This document shows, piece after piece, positions 58,833 through 64,000 of a DNA stretch of 64,000 nucleotides. Origin of the DNA: Pullichristensenella sp002068815 (lineage in GTDB: Bacteria; Bacillota; Clostridia; Christensenellales; Aristaeellaceae); NCBI GenBank assembly GCA_040772885.1, contig JAXGXF010000002.1, positions 186,001 to 250,000 of the forward strand, in the 5' to 3' direction. Within the stretch, counting starts at the first letter, position 1, and every line of letters begins with the position of its first letter. A model generated the notes under the pieces. The model saw only the letters and a list, made by a program, of their open reading frames with translations. It was not told the origin of the DNA and did no database searches. The translations under genes and the position numbers were made by a program.

Positions 58833-60374
58833 ATGTTCAGCCAGGAACTTCCCGCAATTTTAAAGACGCTCGACCTCGCGCGCGCGCCGGTCCCGAGGGC
58901 CGACCTGGACGCCGCGGCCCCGTCGCGCCACCTGAAGTCGCCCCCGCTTTCCGAGCGGATGGAGAACCCCGCGGCCTACCGGCTTCTGCAGGAAAAGCGG
59001 CGGCGGGATCTCGAGGCGCTCGTCCTCTCGCGCTCCCCCGCCGCGCCCGCGCGCGCGCTCGACCTGATCTGCGCGATCTCGGAGGAATCGAGCTGGGCGG
59101 CCGATGCCGAAATGCCGTTCGAGGACGCCGACCGCCCATCGATCGACCTGCAGGCCGCGGACACGGCGGCGCTGTTCGGATGGACCTTGCGCGCGCTCGG
59201 CGGACAGCTCGATCGGATCGGCCCCGGCATCCGCGAGCGCATGGCGCACGAGGTCGATCGGCGCGTGCTCGGGCCGCTTCTTTCCCACGACGACTACATA
59301 TGCTCCGTCGCCGCGCTGTGCTCCGCCGCGACGGCGCTGCTGTTTCTCGAGCGCGACCCGGACCGGCTCTCCGCGTCGCTGCGTGTGCTGCTCCGGATGC
59401 TCGACGCGACCTACGCCTGCGCGGAGGCGCTGCTCGAGCCGCTCCCGGACAGGCTGCGCGACGCGACCGCGATCGCGGACTTCGCGCTCATGATGAAGCG
59501 CCTGACCGCCGGCGCCGCGGACCTCACGCGCGACGTGCCGTACGCCTCGTGGCTCGACGAACTGCTGTTCTCGCACATCTACGACGAGTGGTTTGTGAAC
59601 TGCGCCGGTCCGTCGCTGCGCCCGGGGCTCTCCGGGCAGGCGCTGTTCCGGCTCGGCAGGCTCGCGGGCGACGGCGCGCTGCGCTCGCTCGGCGCGTCGC
59701 TGCACCGCGCGCGGGCGATTCCGTCGCCGACCGTTGCCGGCAGGCTGTTCGACCCCCGGCACCTCGACGCGCTCGAGGCCGAGCTCTCCCCCGCGCCTCG
59801 GCTCAAGAACGCCGCGCTTGAGGACGGGCGCGTGCTGGTCGCGCGCGGCGCGGGCTTCGCGCTCTCTTTGACGAGCGGCGGAAACCGCGGCAACGTCGGC
59901 GACATCGCGGTCTTTCTCGACAACGTGCCGGTGCTGACCTCGGGAAACCTTCCGCTCCCGCAGCTCCAAAAACCCGCGTTCGCGCCCGCGCCGGACTGGG
60001 ATTTCTCCGAGCCCGACCGCGCGATCATGGGCGTCGACGTGACGCCCGCCTACCCCGCCGAGATGCGCGTGCGCGCGCACCAGCGGACGCTCGTGCTGTC
60101 CAGGCAGGAGTACGGCGCGCAATTGGTCGACGTGTTCGACCTCGCGCAGCCCCGCGACATCCGCTATCAATTGCACACGCCGTTCCGCCCCGAGTTCTTC
60201 GAGGGCGGCGCGCGGCTCGGGCCGATGCTCGTCCGCTGGGAGGGCCGGCCGGAGGCGGACGCGCGGCGGCTCGACCCGGATGCCGACTTCCCCGACGGCC
60301 AGTGGGAGCTGGCGCTTCTCTACCCCGGCGCCTCGCAGCGCGCGATGTACACGTTCTTCATGCGCCACGCGTAG
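58833..60374 (+). CDS. Heparinase II/III-like protein
   Basis: A 513-residue protein. The N-terminal helical half resembles the (alpha/alpha) toroid of heparinase II/III enzymes: LICAISEESSWAADAEMPF, IDLQAADTAALFGWTLRAL, RERMAHEVDRRVLGPLL. The C-terminal half has beta-rich stretches like GNVGDIAVFLDNVPVLTSGN in place of the usual sandwich domain. No signal peptide is seen, unlike secreted polysaccharide lyases. Assigned by pattern only; activity is unproven. It ends immediately (0 bp) before the stop of the convergent exchanger gene. Confidence 0.6.
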   Translation: MFSQELPAILKTLDLARAPVPRADLDAAAPSRHLKSPPLSERMENPAAYRLLQEKRRRDLEALVLSRSPAAPARALDLICAISEESSWAADAEMPFEDADRPSIDLQAADTAALFGWTLRALGGQLDRIGPGIRERMAHEVDRRVLGPLLSHDDYICSVAALCSAATALLFLERDPDRLSASLRVLLRMLDATYACAEALLEPLPDRLRDATAIADFALMMKRLTAGAADLTRDVPYASWLDELLFSHIYDEWFVNCAGPSLRPGLSGQALFRLGRLAGDGALRSLGASLHRARAIPSPTVAGRLFDPRHLDALEAELSPAPRLKNAALEDGRVLVARGAGFALSLTSGGNRGNVGDIAVFLDNVPVLTSGNLPLPQLQKPAFAPAPDWDFSEPDRAIMGVDVTPAYPAEMRVRAHQRTLVLSRQEYGAQLVDVFDLAQPRDIRYQLHTPFRPEFFEGGARLGPMLVRWEGRPEADARRLDPDADFPDGQWELALLYPGASQRAMYTFFMRHA

Positions 60375-61319
60375 TTACAGCCGCAGAAACAGGAGCGCCA
60401 GGTACAGCGCGTACAAAAGGACCAGCAGCGCCCCCTGCCAGCGGCATAGCCTCTTTCCGAACACGGCGGGCAGCGCCGCGACCGCCGCGATGACGCCGAG
60501 CGCCGGGAGGTCGAGCGTGCGCGCCTGCTGGGAGATCAGAAGCGGCTTCCCGGAAACCAGCGCGCACAGCGGGAGGATCAGCGTCAGGTCGATCACGTTC
60601 GCGCCGACGATGTTGCCGATCGACATCGCCGCCTCCCTGCGCCGGAGCGCCGCGACCGTCGTCGCGAGCTCCGGGAGCGCGGTGCCCATGCCCATCAGCG
60701 TGACGCCGATGACCGACTCCGGGACGCCGAGCGCCGAAGCGATCACGATGCCCTGGTCGACCATCAGCTGCGCGCCGACCGCGATGCCCAGCGCGCCCAA
60801 GGCGAACGTCCCGGCGTTTCCGAGCGCCGCCCTCCGCCCGGGGGACGGCGCCTTTTTTGTGCGCGCCCGCCCGTCGCGCCCGGAGTGGACGCTCTCCCAG
60901 ACGTACGCGAAGAACAGCGCCATCAGAAGCAGCGACGGCGCGAGCCCGAGCGCCCCCGTGCTCCCGAACGCGCAGAGCACCGCGGCGCTGACGAGCATCA
61001 GCACCGCCTTCGCCGCGAACGCTCTCCTGCCGGGTTTCGCGGGCGAGCACAGGATCGATATGCCCATGATGAGCGCGGTGTTGACCGTCACCGAGCCGAT
61101 CGCGTTTCCGACCGCCATGTCCACGCTCCCCTCGAGCGAGGAAAACAGCGAGACCAGTATCTCCGGAAGCGTCGTCGCGAGGCTCACGACGGTCGCGCCG
61201 ACGACGAACTTCGGAATGCCCAGCACTTCGGCCGTCCACGCCGCCGCCTCCACGAACAGGTCGCCGCCGCGGACGACGAGGAACAGCCCCGCCAGAAACA
61301 GCACAACCGGCAACAGCAA
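60375..61319 (-). CDS. Calcium/sodium antiporter (CaCA, YrbG-like)
   Basis: A 314-residue membrane protein with about 10 TM segments and the two inverted alpha-repeat motifs GATVVSLATTLPEILVS ... VGNAIGSVTVNT and GVTLMGMGTALPELATT ... IGNIVGANVIDL. The cation-binding Glu residues in TLPE and ALPE are present. The ion specificity is not certain from sequence. Confidence 0.93.
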   Translation of the reverse strand: MLLPVVLFLAGLFLVVRGGDLFVEAAAWTAEVLGIPKFVVGATVVSLATTLPEILVSLFSSLEGSVDMAVGNAIGSVTVNTALIMGISILCSPAKPGRRAFAAKAVLMLVSAAVLCAFGSTGALGLAPSLLLMALFFAYVWESVHSGRDGRARTKKAPSPGRRAALGNAGTFALGALGIAVGAQLMVDQGIVIASALGVPESVIGVTLMGMGTALPELATTVAALRRREAAMSIGNIVGANVIDLTLILPLCALVSGKPLLISQQARTLDLPALGVIAAVAALPAVFGKRLCRWQGALLVLLYALYLALLFLRL

Positions 61320-61365
61320 GCGCCCACCTCCCCTGCCTGTACAGACAGTTTACGGGGACGCGGGC

Positions 61366-61406
61366 AAAAAAGAAGGCGGCCCCCCGAACTTCGGAGGGCC
61401 GTCCTT
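61366..61406 (-). terminator. Terminator of the aldolase gene
   Basis: A hairpin with GGCCCCCCGA paired with TCGGAGGGCC plus AAGG/CCTT at the base, followed on the minus strand by TTTTTT (61371-61366). It lies 10 bp after the fba stop. Confidence 0.85.
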
Positions 61407-61415
61407 GTGTTTCCG

Positions 61416-62369
61416 TTATGCCTTGCCGTTGCAGCCGAGCACCGAAACGATCTTGTGCCGGACCATCTTCTTGATGTTGTCGCGCGCGGGCTTCAAGTAC
61501 TGGCGCGGGTCGAAGTGATCCGGATGCTCCGCGAAGTACTGGCGGATCGTGCCGGTCATCGCAAGGCGCAGGTCGGAGTCGATGTTGATCTTGCAGACGG
61601 CCGAGCGCGCGGCCTGCCTGAGCATCTCCTCGGGGATGCCGATGGCGTCGGGCATCTTGCCGCCGTTTTCGTTGATCATCCTGACGTACTCGGGCATGAC
61701 GGAAGATGCTCCGTGCAGCACGATCGGGAAGCCGGGGAGCCTCCTCGAGACCTCCTCGAGGATGTCGAAGCGCAGCTGCGGCTTCTGGCCGGGCTTGAAC
61801 TTGTAGGCGCCGTGCGAGGTGCCGATCGCGATCGCGAGCGAGTCGACGCCGGTCTTCGTCACGAACTCCTCGACCTCGCCCGGGCGCGTGTAGGAGGCGT
61901 CCTCGGCGGACACGTTGACCGCGTCCTCGATGCCGGCCAAGCGGCCCAGCTCGCCCTCGACGACGACGCCGTGGTCGTGCGCGTACTCTACGACCTGGCG
62001 GGTCAGCTTGATGTTGTCCTCGAAGGAGTGGTGGCTGCCGTCGATCATGACGGAGGAGAAGCCGCCGTCGATGCAGCTCTTGCACAGCTCGAACGTATCG
62101 CCGTGGTCGAGGTGCACGCAGATCGGCAGGTCGAAGCCGGCCGACTGCTCGGCGTCCAGGATCGCCGCCTCGATCAGCTTCATCAGATATACGTGCTTGG
62201 CATACTTGCGCGCGCCGGAGGACACCTGCAGGATCAGCGGGGCCTTCTCCTCGATCGCGGCCTCGGTGATGCCCTGGATGATTTCCATGTTGTTGACGTT
62301 GAAAGCGCCGATGGCATAGCCGCCCTCGTATGCCTTCCGGAACATCTCCGTAGAGGTAACAATCGCCAT
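61416..62369 (-). CDS. fba: Class II fructose-bisphosphate aldolase
   Basis: A 317-residue zinc aldolase. The sequence shows YAIGAFNVNNMEIIQG, the zinc ligands in HLDHGDTFELC, MIDGSHHSFEDNI, GTSHGAYK and the loop LHGASSV. These belong to class II FBA, although the tagatose-bisphosphate aldolase (GatY/KbaY) group is close. ATG 62369 with GGAG eight bases before is chosen over a reading 15 codons longer. It cleaves fructose 1,6-bisphosphate in glycolysis. Monocistronic. Confidence 0.93.
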   Translation of the reverse strand: MAIVTSTEMFRKAYEGGYAIGAFNVNNMEIIQGITEAAIEEKAPLILQVSSGARKYAKHVYLMKLIEAAILDAEQSAGFDLPICVHLDHGDTFELCKSCIDGGFSSVMIDGSHHSFEDNIKLTRQVVEYAHDHGVVVEGELGRLAGIEDAVNVSAEDASYTRPGEVEEFVTKTGVDSLAIAIGTSHGAYKFKPGQKPQLRFDILEEVSRRLPGFPIVLHGASSVMPEYVRMINENGGKMPDAIGIPEEMLRQAARSAVCKINIDSDLRLAMTGTIRQYFAEHPDHFDPRQYLKPARDNIKKMVRHKIVSVLGCNGKA

Positions 62370-62403
62370 TTGACACACTCCTTTTTCCATTTCCCTATCG
62401 ACT

Positions 62404-62431
62404 ATTATAGCCATATTTCGCCTGAAATCAA
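62404..62431 (-). promoter_or_regulatory. Promoter of fba
   Basis: On the minus strand TTGATT (62426-62431), 16 bases, TATAAT (62404-62409). Confidence 0.7.
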
Positions 62432-62463
62432 GCGAGGCAACGGATTCTGCACCGTTATTTTAC

Positions 62464-62508
62464 CAAAACGAGCGAAAGGGCCCGCCGCGCGCGCGGGGGG
62501 CCCTTTCG
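62464..62508 (-). terminator. Terminator after the sigma/anti-sigma relic
   Basis: CGAAAGGGCCC (62473-62483) and GGGCCCTTTCG (62498-62508) form an 11-bp stem, and the minus strand then runs into CGCTCGTTTT. Confidence 0.8.
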
Positions 62509-62517
62509 AAACTGACG

Positions 62518-62957
62518 CTATTGGAATTTGAGCGTGACCGCCTCGTCCCAGTTGAGCTCGCCCCGGCGCTCGAGCAGTTCGTCCCAGTCAAGCTGCCGCT
62601 GCTGCACGATCTTGAATTCGTCGTATGGCCTTCGAAGCACCTGCGATATGAGCACCGTGAACGCGTAGCGGCCGTCCTCGAGCAGCGTATCGTCATAGCG
62701 GCTAACGCAGCCTGACAGTGACCAGTTCTCCTGCGCGCCGTCGGCGGTGAACACCTGTATTTCGGCCCAGTCGAACTCGACCGCCGCCTGCCTGTTTGCG
62801 ACGATGTACCGCATCTCCACCTCGAGCTTCGAAAGCGTCTGGTCCGCGCGTACAACCCGCAGTTCGTATCCCGGAAACGCGTATTCCAGCGGCTGTCCGT
62901 GGTCAAGCGCACTGCGCACAATCGTCGGCACTCTGTCGATCGTCGCCTCGGCGCGCA
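62518..62957 (-). pseudogene. C-terminal fragment resembling an anti-sigma extracytoplasmic domain
   Basis: From about 62957 the minus strand encodes VPTIVRSALDHGQPLEYAFP, then VEMRYIVANRQAAVEFDWAE, and ends LNWDEAVTLKFQ. It resembles the outer beta-rich C-terminal region of ECF-linked anti-sigma proteins such as the DUF4179 type. No TM segment or anti-sigma N-terminal domain remains, and the frame has no own start. It is joined directly to the sigma fragment. Most likely it is the 3' end of a neighbouring anti-sigma gene left after a deletion. Confidence 0.55.
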
Positions 62958-63158
62958 CGCCTTCTCCTCGTCTTTCAGCTCCTCGCGGTGCTTGAACGCG
63001 CGCGCCGCCGCCTCCGAGACGGCGTCCTGGGCGTCCTGCGCGTTCGCGAGTATGCTCATCGACAGCCGGAGCAGCCGCGCGCGATGCTCCCAAAACCGCT
63101 CCGCAAGCTTGTCCTTGTCCAACTCCCCACACTCTCCCTTTGGAACGACCGGTCGCAT
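62958..63158 (-). pseudogene. N-terminal fragment of an ECF sigma factor
   Basis: MRPVVPKGECGELDKDKLAE starts a reading whose FWEHRARLLRLSMSIL, then NAQDAQDAVSEAAARAF, is sigma region 2 of the ECF type. After KDEEKA the sequence stops resembling a sigma factor; regions 2.4 to 4 are absent. The break at about 62950-62960 coincides with the beginning of the anti-sigma-like fragment in another frame. A promoter relic may persist, but the product cannot be a full sigma factor. Confidence 0.65.
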
Positions 63159-63191
63159 GTTAGACGCGCGAGCCTTCCAAAACATAACAGC

Positions 63192-63226
63192 CAAAAATAA
63201 AATTTCCCCGAGGCAGATCGCCTCGG
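63192..63226 (-). terminator. Terminator of the small-protein operon
   Basis: CCGAGGC and GCCTCGG (63208-63226) form the stem; on the minus strand it is followed by GGAAATTTTATTTTT. Confidence 0.85.
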
Positions 63227-63248
63227 AGAAATTCGCCTTCCGCGCGGG

Positions 63249-63419
63249 CTATCCCTTCTTCTTCTCCTCGCAGGGCGCGTTGTGCGTCGCGTAGAGCGCG
63301 GCGTAGTTCTCGTCCTCCTCCTCGTTTTCCGGAAGCGTGGGCATCAATCCCGTGCACTCCGTCGCGGACGCGACCTTGCTGACCTTGAAAAAGGGCTCCT
63401 TGCAGTTCTTTTCCGACAT
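63249..63419 (-). CDS. Small conserved-looking protein (56 aa)
   Basis: MSEKNCKEPFFKVSKVASAT, then ECTGLMPTLPENEEEDENY and a Lys-rich end. Three Cys residues and a TGLMPT core are reminiscent of a small protein common in Clostridia, but I know no function. ATG 63419 is six bases from GGGGAGG. Second gene of a two-gene unit. Confidence 0.72.
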   Translation of the reverse strand: MSEKNCKEPFFKVSKVASATECTGLMPTLPENEEEDENYAALYATHNAPCEEKKKG

Positions 63420-63433
63420 CGACATCCTCCCCT

Positions 63434-63571
63434 TCAGAATTCCTCCGGTCCGTCTGAATCCGTATCGCCGCAGATTTCGTCGCGCACGATCCGCGCGCGC
63501 GACGGCGGACGCGGCGACCGATAACCATCGTATGCCATCGGCTCGCTTTCGAGCAGTTCGTTTATCGGCAT
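63434..63571 (-). CDS. Small protein (45 aa), first gene of the unit
   Basis: MPINELLESEPMAYDGYRSP opens a 45-residue reading ending in an acidic DTDSDGPEEF. GGAGAGG nine bases before the ATG and 14 bp to the next gene support it as real. No homology recognised. Confidence 0.6.
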   Translation of the reverse strand: MPINELLESEPMAYDGYRSPRPPSRARIVRDEICGDTDSDGPEEF

Positions 63572-63672
63572 GTTGCATCGCCTCTCCGCGATAGTATTTG
63601 CGGAAGCCGCGCCCGGGATGCGAAGGAATAGCGCCCGGCGCCGACGGGAAAACTCGATTTGAGGTGAATGTC

Positions 63673-63852
63673 ATGGCGGACAAAAAATACCCCGATCTTT
63701 TCGCGTTGATCGCGGCGGACAGCGAGGCAAAAATGCTCTACGACAAGCTCCCGAGCTACGTCAAGGCGCAGATGTCGCAGCGCGCCGACAGCATCAACTC
63801 GATCGAGAGCCTGAGCGACTACGCGGACAACCTGACGAGGGGCGACGGATAG
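63673..63852 (+). CDS. Small helical protein (59 aa)
   Basis: MADKKYPDLFALIAADSEAK, followed by LPSYVKAQMSQRADSINSIE and NLTRGDG. A compact helical protein preceded by GAGGTG six bases before the ATG and followed by a strong terminator. I recognise the pattern from unnamed small Clostridial proteins; function unknown. Confidence 0.75.
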   Translation: MADKKYPDLFALIAADSEAKMLYDKLPSYVKAQMSQRADSINSIESLSDYADNLTRGDG

Positions 63853-63866
63853 TTTCCCGAAAAAAA

Positions 63867-63898
63867 GCGGCGTGGATTTTTCCACGCCGCGGGTTTTT
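63867..63898. terminator. Terminator between the small gene and hpf
   Basis: GCGGCGTGG and CCACGCCGC form a 9-bp stem with a T-rich loop; GGGTTTTT follows on the plus side and TTTTTTTCGGG on the minus side, so it can serve both convergent genes. Confidence 0.88.
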
Positions 63899-63913
63899 GG
63901 TTTTCGTTTGCCA

Positions 63914-64000
63914 TTATTCCGGCTCGAGCAGGCCGTAGCCGCCGTCCGCGCGGACGTAGAGCACGCACATGCTGTCGGTCTCCTCGTTCAGGAACAGGAA
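63914..64000 (-). CDS. hpf: Ribosome hibernation promoting factor, 3' end only
   Basis: The last 28 residues are visible: FLFLNEETDSMCVLYVRADG and then GYGLLEPE and TAA. This is the C-terminal dimerisation strand of long-form HPF/YvyD (family pattern F-x-F-x-N-x-E-T ... V-Y-R-R-x-D-G-x-Y-G-L-I). The 5' part lies beyond the window. Confidence 0.82.
   Translation of the reverse strand, partial: FLFLNEETDSMCVLYVRADGGYGLLEPE

Noticed and set aside
62460..63194. A single 244-residue sigma factor
   Set aside because: Only the first 80 residues resemble a sigma factor; the rest is Arg/Ser-rich out-of-frame reading of an anti-sigma-like segment, and the frame runs through a terminator hairpin.

Overview
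The window reads as chromosome of a GC-rich member of the Bacillota (Clostridia side). The reasons are a FabT/FabK-type fatty-acid operon, a T-box riboswitch, an ireB-ruvX-DUF1292 locus, a gerM-rph-rdgB-yfcE locus, class II aldolase, RqcH, Hsp33, sigma-A promoters close to TTGACA-17-TATAAT, strong GGAGG ribosome sites, and tight operons with many ATGA/GTGA overlaps. Signal peptides of the type MKKLFSLLLALML resemble uncultured gut Christensenellales-like lineages, but that placement is inference. Coordinates are 1-based in the window; many starts were moved inward from the longest reading frame to the codon that has a properly spaced ribosome site.

Layout. 1-8382 (minus): one fatty-acid operon, marR/fabT-like, fabH, acpP, fabK, fabD, fabG, fabF, accB, fabZ, accC, accD (cut by the window edge), driven by a consensus promoter overlapped by a 19-bp perfect palindrome. 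8434-13619 (minus): an FbpABC/AfuABC-type ABC importer plus an aldo/keto reductase. 13935-15185 (plus): an orphan two-gene operon with a sigma-like protein. 15194-19729: two tandem IS1182-family insertions; one carries an intact divergent DUF6398 gene and the other only its 3' stub, and the array abuts the CCA end of tRNA-Leu. 19730-20086: tRNA-Thr, -Tyr, -Leu. 20142-24014 (minus): a biotin-dependent carboxyltransferase/decarboxylase cluster. 24207-26351: a membrane protein with a Pro/Thr/Ala stalk and three Cys-rich repeats. 26365-27124: mntP behind two 74-bp tandem repeats. 27239-29960: an RpiR regulator, a HI0933-type flavoprotein and NrdG. 29965-31837: a sodium/solute symporter under a T-box whose likely specifier is UAC (Tyr). 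31856-37033: methyltransferase, Hsp33, and TPR, HEAT and zinc-ribbon proteins in one operon. 37131-40465: HAD phosphatase and a two-component system. 40537-46303: PRC-barrel, AI-2E-type exporter, IreB, ferredoxin-AKR, RuvX fused to DUF1292, LicD and an IspD/TarI cytidylyltransferase. 46351-48486: GNAT and RqcH. 48555-51596: GerMN, an RNase PH-RdgB fusion, YfcE. 51663-54906: a sugar-type ABC importer without ATPase. 54915-56516: MurA and an FmdB zinc ribbon. 56603-60374: an alpha/beta hydrolase-fold protein, a SpoU methylase, UPF0340 and a heparinase-like protein. 60375-64000: CaCA exchanger, class II aldolase, a collapsed ECF sigma/anti-sigma remnant, three small-protein genes and the 3' end of hpf.

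Most of the window is ordinary core metabolism. The most unusual parts are the tandem IS array with its passenger gene, the two gene fusions (RuvX-DUF1292 and RNase PH-RdgB), the Tyr-type T-box on a transporter, the duplicated mntP leader, the orphan sigma-like operon with a dyad over its -10 box, and the fused sigma/anti-sigma relic. I found no CRISPR array, prophage or obvious new defence system.
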